Shown here: positions 32,022-43,764 of the stretch, in pieces
Numbering within the stretch: position 1 is the stretch's first letter
Layout of the letters: each line of letters begins with the position of its first letter
From: Lantana camara
Lineage: Eukaryota > Streptophyta > Magnoliopsida > Lamiales > Verbenaceae
Assembly (NCBI GenBank): GCA_037501455.1
Contig: CM074860.1
Coordinates: forward strand, 37,892,501 to 37,956,500
Direction: 5' to 3'
DNA length: 64,000 bases
Notes under the pieces: model-generated
Database searches by the model: none
Seen by the model: only the letters and a program-made list of their open reading frames with translations
What the model was told of the DNA's origin: nothing
Program-made: the position numbers and the translations under genes

Positions 32022-34971
32022 TGTAACGCCCCGACTTTTTGGCCATACAAGTATGACGTATGTGTTTATTAATTGCATAATTTAATTGTTTATTTGTTTT
32101 ATTGTTCGTTATTTATTTCGTCATCCTGTTATACTTTGCGTTTATTTGTTATTCATTTTGAATCTATATGTTAATCTTGAACCTTTTGCTTATATGATTA
32201 TCAACGTGCCTTGTTTGAATCTGATTTGATTTCCGTTTTTCATAAAAACTTGGTATGCATGAATTATGTGTCTTATGAACATGATTATATACTCGTTTCA
32301 TGATTTTAATCTTGCATGTTTGAGTTTTTGGTTCGTTTGTGTGATCGGAACCAAAAAGGGGCTAAAGAGCATTTAACACTCCTTGGGTTCGGGTGGCGTA
32401 ACATGAGCTCGGGAACTCGGAATTGAGTTTCGTCACCTCCATTGAATTCGTATCGACGATTCAGAATTAATAGGATAAGCCTCATAATTTATTAAGGCCG
32501 TTTGAACCTTCGAAATTTGACCGAAACTAGCACCTACTACCTAAACTGACAACCGTTGATTATTCTTAAGTTGTGGCCCTATACTAACATCCCTAAACCC
32601 CTAACCCTTGCACTAAGACCACTTGAGCCACTCCTCTCTCCTCCCTTACCCCTAAATTTCCAACCCCTCACCTCCCCACAAGAGAAAAAACTCAGCCACA
32701 AAGAGAAAGAGGAGAAGAAAGAAAAAAGGAAAAGAACTACTATAAACCTTTGAGATTTTTGAGCTCATCTCACCTTGAATACTTCTCCAACTTGAAACGT
32801 AAGCCCATATTTGTTATCTAAATCTCCTTGTGGTCATTTTAAGTTAGGATTTTCATGATTTTTCCAAGTTATGAGCATGGTATGTTGAAGATGATGAATA
32901 GTAAGGGATAAGTGACTTTTGTTAATTCAATCTTGTTTCCTTACATTTTCTTTGAGTTTCTTGAGTAATAATAGATCCTAATTCAGGTATTTATACTTGT
33001 ATGGAGTTATATTCCTTGGAGGTTGAGAATTGAATGCATTGCCATTAATGAATTTGATTGGAAATGGAAGGAAATGCACTTGTTCCCATCTCTTGTATAT
33101 GTTTCATGTGTGGTTTGATTTTAATTTGTTTCTTGGTATGAATTGGATGAATTTTTTTTGTTTGAACTTACCTTAAGGTGTTACCTTGTGTCGATTCTTG
33201 GATTTTGGTTGTGGAGCTAGAGTGTTAACACTTTTTCCCCTTGTTGTTTTGCTGCCGAGCAGGGACACCCCCGTATCATTTTTGAGACACGGGTGCGTCC
33301 CCCTTGCCTTTCGTGTCTGTACTCAGACACGGGGGTGTCATGAAATTTCCTTGGCATGAGATACCCTTGTGTCCCTTGGTCCTTTTCGCGCCTGTACTTG
33401 GACACGGGCGTGTCACCTTTTTGCTTAAGAGGGTGACACCCCCGTGTCTCCCCTGCTTTCTTGAGTGTTTGCTTTGTTCTTCATTTATTTGTTTTATACA
33501 TTGTTACCTCACTTCTTTTATGACTTTTATGCCTTGAATACATGTTTTTAGGTGTATTATGATTAATGTATTAAGTTTATGGCTCGTTTTGATATGATCT
33601 ATGAAAGTTATGAAACGATTGAGCTTGAAACCTCTATGCATTGAATGTACTTGAATGAACTACTTGATTATTTGACTTCATGACATCATTTTAATTCTTA
33701 TGCATCTCATATCATGTTCATTACATCGTCGTGCGTCGTTATGGTCATTTCGAGTCTCACTTCACTACTTTTGCACAGATTTGGGTACAGTCGGAGAGGA
33801 GGGCGGTCTTTGAGGCTCTTGTGCCATTTTCTTGCTTTGAAGGTGGGTTTCTCTAATATTATTTATGATGACCCGATATATACTCTTATGTGAAAAGTTT
33901 TAAGCCAAGTTAGTATATTTATATATCGAGTCTCTTTGGGGTAAATGATTTTCAACATAAAGCCTTTATTTATGTATCCCTACCTAATATTTTTGGCGAG
34001 AGCATGAATGTAAACACGGGCCCAGGGACTTAGTGCATGTGACTATCCGGGGAGGCAAGGGCCGACGGTGATCCCATGGACTAGTTCCAATCAAACTACG
34101 GCAAAACTGACCTTGCTAGGAGATTTGGCGAGGAAGGGGAACCGGGCTTTTGAGGATTCATATACCTCACTAGCCATTATGATTGAGTGGTTTGGCCTTG
34201 CAAACCCGTCCACCACCCGGACGGAAAAAGGTGTAAATGAACAATTAAATGAAAGAATCGCGTGAATGAGCACAAAAGATTGTTGTGTGATCACTAATGA
34301 GTTAATGTCTTATGTTTACACAAGGTGTAGGTTGGAGATTATGCACGCCCACTCGCCGAGCCATGAATAACCTATTCAATGAATATAGTAGTTGTAATCC
34401 CGTTGATGTTTTCTTTGTTTTACCCACTTGGGAAATAGTTCTCAAACTTCCCATGGGATTATGACTTGCATGTATATGTTTAGATTCCGCGATATTTCTA
34501 TACTATGCCCTATTTTATACCCACCAGTCTCCTTTAGACTGAACCCACTTTGTTTTCAGTTGTGTTGTGCAGGTTTGGGGAGTGCTAGGCGGGAATAGGA
34601 GGCCTTTGTGTCTTGCATTTGGGTCTAGCACTTTTGTTTAGGTTATACATATACACTCATATTATTCTGTATTATGATTTTGAATTTTGGAGCATACCTT
34701 TTTATTGTTATGTAGGCCGTGTTGGCCGTTGGATATTTATATTTATATTTTGGAGCTTGAAAGATCGTTATACATGTTATATATTAGATATTGCTTCTGC
34801 TTTTTATGTCTTTACTCTGATTTTATTAATTCCCGTTCTTAAATGGTTTAAGTGTTAGCTCCCACCTAGCGTAGCGAGTGTTGTGTCCCTGTTCGCCGTG
34901 ATTTGGCATGTGTATGGACTTTTCATTTCATATGCGGGTCGGGATGTGGTGCCTTGCACACAAGTGCTACA
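32022..34971 (+). repeat. Gypsy-A 3' LTR (2950 bp)
   Basis: It starts TGTAACGCCCCGAC right after a purine tract (AAGGGAGAGAGG) and ends AGTGCTACA. It keeps the six palindromes (33264-33448), the CAGTCT hairpin (34525-34541), and the AGTGCTAGGC arms (34581-34590, 34623-34632). The long-range arms are GCTAGGCGGGA (34584-34594) and TCCCACCTAGC (34860-34870). Confidence 0.92.
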
Positions 34972-35996
34972 ATATCATCTCATAAACATGTTGTTCATCA
35001 ATTATTTGGTTCATAAGTCTTGAGTCTCACGTACACTTATACTTCTTGCATAGAGCTCGATCCCATGGTTGAGGAGCAGGGTCCGTAGGCTTCTCTCTCT
35101 CTCTCTCTCTCTCTCTTGTCGAAGTGAGGTTTTAATTCTAGCTAATAGAACCCGTAATACCTCGTGAGACTATTTAAGCTAAAATGTAATATTTATATGT
35201 ATATCTTGGAAAAAGATCACTTATGAAAATATTTTCAAATGTTTTCATGAAAATGTTTCGGCGAGAATCATTCACATATTATTGGACCCCGGGGAAAATT
35301 GTGCGTGGAAACCCGGTACGGCATCAGGCCTTCAGACCATCCATTCACATAGACTACCCTTTGAGAATTTGTCACAGGATCGTGTAGTGTGGAAGGTGAG
35401 TTATTCTTGAGCCGGTGGTGTTACCCCATCGAAGGAGCGGGTAGGAATCATGATCCCCCGATTCTATACGGACCAATGAGGTTGTAGGGCCTTGCAAACC
35501 CTTCCATCGCTCCGAAGGAAGAAGGATTGAAAACTATATTTTTATTGCGATTACGATAATGTTTACGATTACGTTATGTTTACGAATGTGCATTAACACC
35601 TTATAACATGAACTTAATGCACACACTATGGCAGTATGGGTGGAGAATTACCCTCTCGCCGGGTCACGTATTTTATTATGAAATTGTAACATAATTAATT
35701 GATATTCGTAATTCCGAGCGATGTATTTTCCTACTCTCCTACTTGGGACATCACAAAACTTTACTCGGGGTTATGAATTACATGTGCATTTGATATACTT
35801 ACTTACGCCCCTCACTCAGTCTTTTGACTGACTCCCACGTTGTTTTTAGATCTTTTAAAGGTATGCTAGGCGGGGAATAAAGTCTTAAGGAGTCTTTATT
35901 TTGGGTCTAGCATGTCTTCTGTTCATCCCGCATATTTTTGGTACTTTGGGAATTGTATTAATGTTCTTTTGGAGATTGTAATATTTGGGCCATGTG
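34972..35996 (+). repeat. LTR-C, piece 2
   Basis: Middle of LTR-C between Gypsy-A and Gypsy-B. It contains a (CT)n microsatellite (35092-35117), a CAGTC-TTTT-GACTG hairpin (35817-35830), ATGCTAG/CTAGCAT arms (35863-35869, 35907-35913) and an AATAAA (35876-35881) that could serve as a polyadenylation signal. No gene is seen. Confidence 0.7.
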
Positions 35997-38900
35997 TGTA
36001 ACATCCCGATTCTCCAACATATGACGTACGCCACGTTTCAACCTTTTTATGTGTTTAATTTTGTGATTTTTTGTTTTTCGCGGCCCTATTTTCAACTCTT
36101 TTAGAGTTTAGGGGCCTCTTTGTAATTTTCTCTTTTTAGGGGTCTTTCGGTCATTCCTCGTTCGATCGAGATTTCGGCCTCTTGGATCCCTTCAACATGT
36201 TCGGGACATCGAGACGAGTTTGTACACTCTATGTTTGCCCAATTCTGACGTCGTTAGCCCTTCCTTTCGATCGTTTTGTGCACGAGGACCCGGGATAAAG
36301 ACCCGAATCCTCGTTTTACGTGCCAGAGCATCAGGCTTCAGCTCTCTCTCCCCAACGACATACATACTCACGGTGTAAACACACACATAAATCCAAGCTT
36401 GGCCATTTCTCGATGGAATCCGATGAATCAATAGTCCATTTCGAAGAGCTCGACGATGCGAACACAAACGTACCAAGATCTTGTCCCAATGACAAGCAGA
36501 GGCAGCCCTTTTCGCCGATTTACAATCGCGGCGGGTGGAGGCTCAAACCACCGTAGCTTCGCCGGCTCAAACCACCGTAGCCCTTTTCGGGCCTCTTTTT
36601 GAGACACGCGGCCCTAGACCGGTAAGAAGACTTCCCGGCTCAACTCTGGACGTTGGAGGCACGGTCATCCGGGCCGCGATGGCGCCACACGTGCCGCCTG
36701 AAGCTAGCGGCAACGGTGCTTGTTACTGTAGTGACGTGTTTCATCGCCTTTCGACGGCTTTTTCTGACGAAGGTTAGTGTTTTTCAAGGTTTTCGACCAT
36801 CCCAAGTTCATTTTCGGCATCAATTTGATCAGATTCCAGCCATAGGTGGTGGTTTCGGTGTGGCAGAGGTGGCACTATTTGTGGCGGTAATTTAGGACTT
36901 TTGCAGTGAGTTTTTGGTGACGGGCCCTTCTGAGAAGTTGCTCAACTCAACGAGGCTGAACTTTTCATGTAGGTGGCGGCCCAAGAACCGGCCGTCGGCG
37001 ACGGACCGGTTGTGAACCGACGGTCAATTTTCTGGTGACTTTTTCTGGCATTTGGCAAGGAGCTTTCGAAGACCTCATAACGGGCATTCCAATGGTATGT
37101 TCGGATTTCGTTTTCGTTTTACAATTTTCGTTTAATTTCAGTTTTCATTCTAGGGATTTAGTTCGGTTTTTCACCAACGAAATCCGGTGTGTTTGGTACT
37201 TTCTGAAATTGTTTAAGGTCTTTTGTCGAGCAGGCCGAGGCGCACGTTTCTGTGCTTCCGGGGATTTTTCCGACCACCGGAGGCGGTGTTTTGGAGGCAG
37301 CCGGTGGCTGTTCATCCGGCTACAGCGGCGGCGTTCCGGTGACTTCTGGACAGTAGGTCCGTTTCGTTGTGGTGAGTCCAACGCCACTTTTCGTTCGTCA
37401 ATCGGATGTCCGATTGATTTGTTATGCTTTATTTTGTGTAATTTGAATATTTGAAATTAATTGTTTTAATTTCAATAAATTGCGTATTGTTGTAATTGTC
37501 GATCAATATGTACTCCAATGTATATGAAATCATATGTTGAATGAATTATGATAAATATTGATGTTTCGATTTGCAATTTGAATCATTATTTGTTGAATTT
37601 GAGCTATTTGTCTAACTTTAAGGGGTGTATGTGTAATTTTCATGAAAATGTAAATTTGTATAACTTGAATTAATTAAACATTGTCACTTGGTAAATAAAT
37701 ATGCTAATCTTGATTATGTTAAAGTAGTTATTTTGTCTAGCCTAGAAACTTTGAATTAAGGTTTTATCACGTTAATTGGAATTTAATCTATTATATAATA
37801 TATATGAATTTGTTATGCATCGGAAAATTATATGAGACATTGAATGATTATATGACTTAGTTGGAATTTGCTTGTGACCTCGTGGATTTAAATGAATTCG
37901 TAGCATGCTATTATATGATTTATTTGAATTTGTAATATATGAATTGATATGAAATTATGTGATTTACATTACCTTTCAATTTCTTTTATCTGCATTAGTT
38001 GTGTATATGAACATGTCCCAATATTTAATATGATTTGATATGAAATTATGTTATTTACATTACCTTTCAATTTCTTTTATCTGCATTAGTTGTGCATATG
38101 AACATGTCCCAATATTTCTTTTATCTGCATTAGTTGTGCACCTGCCGCGCGTCTATGTGTGGTTGTCTGAGTCTGAGTCTGAGTTCTGTGTTGTGTTTTG
38201 TGTGTTCAGTTGATACAGGTGCACCCGGGGTGGTGACTTGTGGTCGTGTTGGTTTCGGGATGGACCGTTTGCGGTGTCTTTAGCTTTGTTTGGTACTAGG
38301 TGAGGTTAGGATATAGTTATACCCTGTTGTAATGTGTTCGTTTTCGAATGTGTGCGATTTATAAGCCTTATGTCTACGTAGATATGTGTGAAATATGTAC
38401 TTTGATGGTTTTATCATAAGTTTGAAAGTACGAGACGCTATGTATGAGCCTATGTATGCTTAGTTTTGGTTTGTTATATTCTGCTGTGTTGTGTTTGGCA
38501 TTCGGGACGACCCATTTTAGGTCGATGGATGTTAGTATGTGTGATATGTACGTACGATACGATAAGTACGATATCCATAAAATATGTCTGTCTGTTTGTC
38601 TGCCCGTCTGTCTATTTGTAGCGGGTTATAAACTTTGAACTTCTGAACAATTTGAACGGGGGCCCCGACGTCCGTATGCTAAGGATGTACCGGAACCCAC
38701 CTGAAATTCGTACCCACCGAGTGTTCTGACTATCTGTCATAAGTTCGTGAAACGGGGGTAGATTCTTAAATTAAGATAAAATTTGGTATACTTTTAAACT
38801 AATAAAATTGCTCCGACAAGTGTGTTAAGTCTGCATGAATTTGAACGTATGCTTTGATCAATATATAAGTTAAGTTTTGTTCGTTCTGTTTTGATAAGCC

Positions 38901-39563
38901 ATCCTATATATATATTATCACGAGCAAATGTTTTGGTGTGCAAAAACTAATCCCGGATTCAACATTTAATTTAGAACGTACTGTGCTCTGTATAATGTAG
39001 GTGTGTGTCGGTAGGCCCTCACTCAGTCTTTGGACTGACCCCTCCCCCTTTATGTTTTTAGTTGCAGGTTCAGGTCGTATGAGTTCGTGCTAGGCGGCGG
39101 TGTGTCGTGTCTGTTGAATCTGTGTCTGTTCGTTTAAGTTTGTTAAGTATTTTGTTCTGAATTATGATTCGTAAATTCTGTATAAGATATGTTCTGTGCA
39201 GGTTTGCATTTATGAATTGAATGTGTGAAATTCGGGACAGGTTAGGACAGGTGCTTGGATTAGATGAACCCGTTCTGATTGTATAATTGTTCGGGACAGG
39301 ATAGGACAGGTTCCCTGGATTAGTTGAACCCGTGCACTTGTTATTGATTTATGAAAGTTTTTAAAAGTTGGCTTTTTGCATTGCTTCCATTGTCATGTTT
39401 TGCATCATTTCTTTGTACAGGGTTAGGTACCGCCTAGCTTAGGCCTGGAATTTTTGTTTTGTCTCCCGTTCGCTATAACTTGACACGTGTGCGGAGTCTT
39501 TGTTTCGTTACACGTGTGGGGTTATAATGCGGGGATGTGGTGCCCAGCGCTTGGGGTGCTACA
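35997..39563 (+). repeat. Gypsy-B 5' LTR (3567 bp)
   Basis: Relative to the 3' LTR it has a ~90-bp tandem duplication (37945-38035 and 38036-38117, with a further partial copy to 38140) and lacks ~150 bp at about 38702 (present at about 53999-54150). It carries donor-like GGTATG (about 37096) and GGTGAG (about 37371), a CAGTC-TTTG-GACTG hairpin (39024-39037), and GCTAGGCGG/CCGCCTAGC arms (39089-39097, 39430-39438). ORFs such as 37035-37454 are not supported as genes. Confidence 0.9.
37945..38140 (+). repeat. Tandem duplication in Gypsy-B 5' LTR
   Basis: A ~90 bp unit starting tgatatgaaattatg occurs twice, followed by a third partial copy of its ttcttttatctgcattagtt segment. The 3' LTR has a single unit at this place, so the duplication arose after insertion or in one parent copy. 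Confidence 0.88.
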
Positions 39564-40754
39564 TCTTAAGTGCTATAAGAGCTACCAGGTTCAGAACCGG
39601 TGCTCTGGAGTCGTGCCGTGTTAGTCTAGGTCATACGGCATAGGAATATGTGCGCATTGCAACCGTTTGGCATGAAATGTTACTTCCTCAGTATGAATTG
39701 TACCGAGTTATGTGACTATGTGCACGCTATGACTATGATTGTGTAACACTTTATCATTTGCTTTCAATTACATTTAATTGTTACACTTACTTGACTTAAG
39801 TGCCACATTTCATTTGCACATCTAACCCTCATGCACCAACTTTAGTGTTTTAATGACAGGGTTGCAATACCAACAATTTAACCAGCTTCCATGACATCAT
39901 CGCAACTTTATGGTGAAGATTTCAAACACCACGGTAAACGGTACACTAAGCATTCATGGCACGAGCATACATACATCCTTCATTTGATTAATTCTTGTTA
40001 TTATGTGATATAATGGTCAAGTGTGATATGCGATGATTGTTGTGATTTTTTATTCTGATTTTGTGCTTGAGTGAAAGGGATATTTATTTCTCTCTGTTTA
40101 TGTGTTAGGGAGATGTTAACTCTTTCTATTTGTGGGTCAGAAAGATGCTAGATTCTTCCTGATTTTGTGCACGAGAGATGTTAGATTCTCTTGTACTTAG
40201 GTATTCGAGGGATGTTGGATTCTCTTAAATTTAGGGGTTTGAGAAATGCCAGATTTTCTCAAACTAGAATGTCTGGGAGATGTGGAATCTGTCGGGCTTA
40301 GGTTGAGAGACAGGGTTCTCTCGATTCTATGTTTGAGAGACGGGGCTCTCTCAATTATGTGCCTGAGAGACGGGGTTCTTTCTTTTGTGTGTGCTGAGGG
40401 ATGGGGTTTTCACACATACGTGTTGAGAGATTGGATTCTCCCTTGTTTGTTGCAGTTGAGTACGCCTGGCCAGACGACAGCTTGCAAGCGACGAAGATGC
40501 GGCAGTATCGAGCTTTGGGTGCAGTGGCCTAGTGGGGATTGAACGAGTTTGGAGCGACCAATGGTCAAGTGTTCTGACAGACCTCAGCGACAACGAGACA
40601 CCATGGAACGGTTTGATACAAACAAGGGGAGTGAACTTAACAATTGGGACTATGACTCTACACGATTCCGGGAGATTGATTAAAGTATTACAATCTGAAG
40701 CTCTTCGACTCAGCAATAGGATCTGGGGACTAGATCCCTTTAAGAAGGGGAGGT
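39564..40754 (+). other. Gypsy-B interior, non-coding
   Basis: Between the LTRs: primer site remnant, ~500 bp of AT-rich sequence without homology that I recognise, the hairpin array (40105-40445), a short mixed stretch (40446-40740) and the polypurine tract. Small ORFs at 40246-40542 and 40532-40759 exist. The first reads through the array as a repeated Leu-Arg-Asp-Gly-type decapeptide, so it reflects the tandem repeat rather than a known protein. Confidence 0.75.
40105..40445 (+). repeat. Tandem array of 11 small hairpin units in Gypsy-B
   Basis: Units start near 40108, 40138, 40173, 40207, 40241, 40275, 40305, 40335, 40365, 40396 and 40425, spaced 29-35 bp. Each has a GAGAGA-type arm, a 6-8 base centre often rich in G, and a TCTCTC-type arm; the clearest are 40305-40322 and 40335-40352. 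Outer units are more diverged than the central ones. Confidence 0.85.
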
Positions 40755-41866
40755 TGTAACATCCCGATTCTCCGACATATGTGGTACGCCACGTTTCAAC
40801 CTTTTTAAGTGTTTAATTTTGTGATTTTCTGTTTTTCGCTGTCTTATTTTGAAGTCTTTTAGAGTTTAGGGGCCTCTTTGTAATTTTCTATTTTCAGGGG
40901 TTTTTCGGTCATTCCTCGTTCGATTGAGATTTCGAACTCTTGGATCCTTTCAATGTGTTTGGGGCATTCAGACGAGTCCATAGACTCTAAGTTTGCCCAA
41001 TTCTGACGCTGTTAGCCCTTCCATTTGATCATTTTACGCGCGAGGACCCTGGATAAAGACCCAAATCCTCGTTTTACACGCCAGAGCATCAGGCTTCAGC
41101 TGTCTCTCTTCTCCCGCTCTCTCTCCCCAGCGACAAACACACACTCAGGGTGTAAACACATACATAACTCCAAACTTAGCCGTTTATCGATGGAATCCGA
41201 TGAATCAATAGTCCATTTCGAAGAGGTCGACGACGTGAACACAACCGTAACAAGATCTTAGCCCGACGACAAGCGGAGGCGGCCATTTTCACTGATTTAG
41301 AGTCGCGGTGGGTGGAGGCTCAATCCACCGCGACTTCGCCCCCTTCCCGCGGCAGGTTCCGGCCCTTTTTTGAGACACGCGCCCCTAGACCGGCAAGAAG
41401 ACTTCCCGACACAACTCTGGACGATGGAGGCGCGGCCATCCGGGCCACAATGGCGCCACACGCACCCCCTGAAGCTAGCGGCGGTGGCGCTTATTACTTT
41501 AGCGGAGCGTTTCGCCGCCTTCCGACGGCTTTTTCCGATGAAGGTTAGCGTTTTACAAGGTTTTCGACCCTCCCAAGTCCATTTCTGGTCCTCCCGAGTT
41601 CATTTTCGGCATCAATTTGATCAGATTCCGGCCGTAGGTGGTGGTTTCCGGAGTGGCAACGGTGGCGCGATTTGTGGCGGAAATTTAGGGCTTTTTCGGT
41701 GAGTTTTTGGTGACGGGCCCTTCTGAGAAGTTGCTCAACTCAACGAGGCCGAACTTTTCATCTAGGTGGCGGCCCAAGAACCGGCCTTCGGCGACGGACC
41801 GGCTGTGAACCGACGGTCAATTTTTCGGTAACTATTTCCGGCATTTGGCTAGGGGTTTTCGAAGGT
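40755..41866 (+). repeat. Gypsy-B 3' LTR, left part
   Basis: It starts TGTAACATCCCG after the polypurine tract and matches 35997-37080 of the 5' LTR. It is cut by Copia-3 at 41867. The short ORF starting at 41190, with its acidic start Met-Glu-Ser-Asp-Glu-Ser, is shared with the 5' LTR (36413), as expected from LTR identity. Confidence 0.92.
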
Positions 41867-43749
41867 TGTTAGGAATAGTGCCGTAGAAAGCAGATTGTAT
41901 ATCCGCTTTGTACTTTTCGTTATTGTAATCACAGACAATCTTTGAATAAAATAACGAATTGAGGCAATACTTCTTTATATGCTCTTGTTTGGTATGCGTT
42001 TACTTTAGTTGTGCATATATGAGAACTCCCCTAATCCTGATGACTTTAGGGCTCTACCATTTAGGTGAAATGGTTCATGAAACGAGCCCTATATCACATA
42101 AGTCATGATTAGTAAAATACTCCAAGCTGATGAGTCCTACAGACAGCGGGTGTGTCAACCTGACTCCTTTAAGGCTTACTTGTGGGATCACGCCCTTAAG
42201 AAGGACCAGCTTGTTTCATGGAGGTGCAAAGTGTATAGTTGATACGTGCGTGATACATGAGGGTGCTTACTTCCATAAGTAAGTTCACTGAGGTGCCCCA
42301 TGTGAGAAGATTCCTAAATGGGAAAGGATGTTTCTATTTCAGGAAATGGAAACTTCCAGATTAGGAAATATCTCACGAGTCATTGATGTGATTAATTGAT
42401 CCTTAGACTTGAGGTTCCATGTCACTTTGTGAGTTAACTCTGTAGTCTTAGGTATAAGCTTCAAAGGGTGTCGCCTTAGACAACCGATTCAAGGCTTATG
42501 CTGGGGCTGCACAAGTGACTCATGAAAGTGAATGAGAATCAAGAAAGGAACTACACTTGCATTTGCAAGGTGATCTCTTATTGTGTAAGTCATTCAAATG
42601 CCATATGGAGTCGTTGGCCAAGGCAGTAGATCAAGACATCAAGAAAAGGGTTTCTTGGATTGAGATCAAATGGATATGAAATGCACTTAGCTTTAAGACC
42701 AGATTATTAGGGTTCTGATTATTCCCTTACCCTAGATCTTGGTTGAGAGATAGTAAGTAGGAGGATTGTATCTCATATGAATCAATGACTTAAAGTTTCT
42801 GTCGAATCGAGACATTCCATTTCAGCTACGGGTAAAACACCTGTTGCTAGGCTATGGTCGTTTAATTAATTAGTGAATAAATTATTTAGGGTCACTGCTA
42901 ATTGAATTGAGAACCTAGAGGGTCACACACAACAACTTGATTACATGAGTTGAGGCTTTGAAATGATTAAACGAGTTAATCGAGCCAAAAGGGTTGCACC
43001 ACGTGAGTGACACGTGTCATACATGGACATGTGTGCACCGTGCGTGTATATTCATTTATGTATTAAATAATTAATGTGTTAATTATTTTGAATTAAAATG
43101 AAAGTCTTATTTTGGAGAAATTAATCAATTTAATTAATTATGAATTAATTAATTAGATAAATAAGTTATTTATTTATTAATAAATAAAGTATAATATTAT
43201 CCAAAAGGAGTTTGGATATTTTAGCTCTCTTAAAAGTTGATTTGAATTAGAATTCAAAGTCAAGGTTTGGAATTACTTGATGATCAAGTAATAAGAGAGA
43301 GAGGGACCAAATCCTTAGTCCATTAGGACTAGGTTCGGCCGCCCCTCTCCATATTATATATAGGGGAGCTCGAGCTCCCCTTAGAGAGTGATTGATCAAT
43401 TTCTTTTGGTTCATGTGTTGAACACCAACCTTTCTACAAGATAAAATAAACCCTAAGTTAAGCCTAAACACTAACTAGAGAACTAGCATCCTTACTGCTT
43501 AGATTGTAGTCAAGTTGGTGGACTATCTCTAGAGAGCTTCAAGTTAGAAGTTTTTAAAGTTTCGAGCTTTACCAAGGAGAGGGGATCAAGCCGCGAAAAG
43601 CGTTCTTGGGTGGCTTGAAACGCTTCAAGAAAGATTATTGAAAAGTAAGTTTCTTTACCTTACGAATTTGGATTCATGATTGCGAGTTTCGATCCTTTTG
43701 TTGGAAAATTTTTAAATTTCCACTGCTTTCTGATTTCGTTTTTCCAACA
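41867..43749 (+). repeat. Copia-3 5' LTR (1883 bp)
   Basis: It starts TGTTAGGAATAGTG and ends TTTCCAACA. The TATA box 43355-43362 directly adjoins the perfect 18-bp palindrome GGGGAGCTCGAGCTCCCC (43363-43380). CACGTG and CACATG-type motifs lie near 43005-43030. Confidence 0.93.
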
Positions 43750-43751
43750 AG

Positions 43752-43764
43752 TGGTATCAGAGCC
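43752..43764 (+). other. Copia-3 primer binding site
   Basis: TGGTATCAGAGCC sits two bases after the LTR, complementary to initiator tRNA-Met. Confidence 0.94.

Larger units (their letters stand above)
9680..34971 (+). mobile_element. Gypsy-A: Ty3/gypsy chromovirus (Tekay/Del-like), decayed and twice interrupted
   Basis: Order: 5' LTR (9680-12649), Met primer site (12658), gag, protease, RT, RNase H, integrase, chromodomain, 3' LTR (32022-34971). The PR-RT-RH-INT order and the C-terminal chromodomain define a chromovirus; the ~3 kb LTR and motif wording suggest Tekay/Del. Flanks are atata (9675-9679) and atatc (34972-34976), a target duplication with one mismatch. Pol is interrupted by Copia-2 (15344-29347) and TRIM-1 (30014-30607), and further damaged by stops and frameshifts. 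The two LTRs differ at many sites by eye, so the insertion is old. Confidence 0.92.

Noticed and set aside
36413..36556. Acidic small ORF (Met-Glu-Ser-Asp-Glu-Ser start) shared by both Gypsy-B LTRs
   Set aside because: Sharing is expected because the two LTRs began identical. It diverges in length, and no independent evidence of coding was found.
37035..37454. 139-codon ORF in the Gypsy-B 5' LTR
   Set aside because: The other LTR does not keep the frame at full length, and no domain is recognisable.
40105..40445. CRISPR array
   Set aside because: Units are contiguous tandem repeats without unique spacers.
40246..40542. 98-codon ORF with repeated Leu-Arg-Asp-Gly motif
   Set aside because: It is the translation of the 30-bp hairpin array, so the periodicity is a DNA repeat effect. 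A coding role is not supported.
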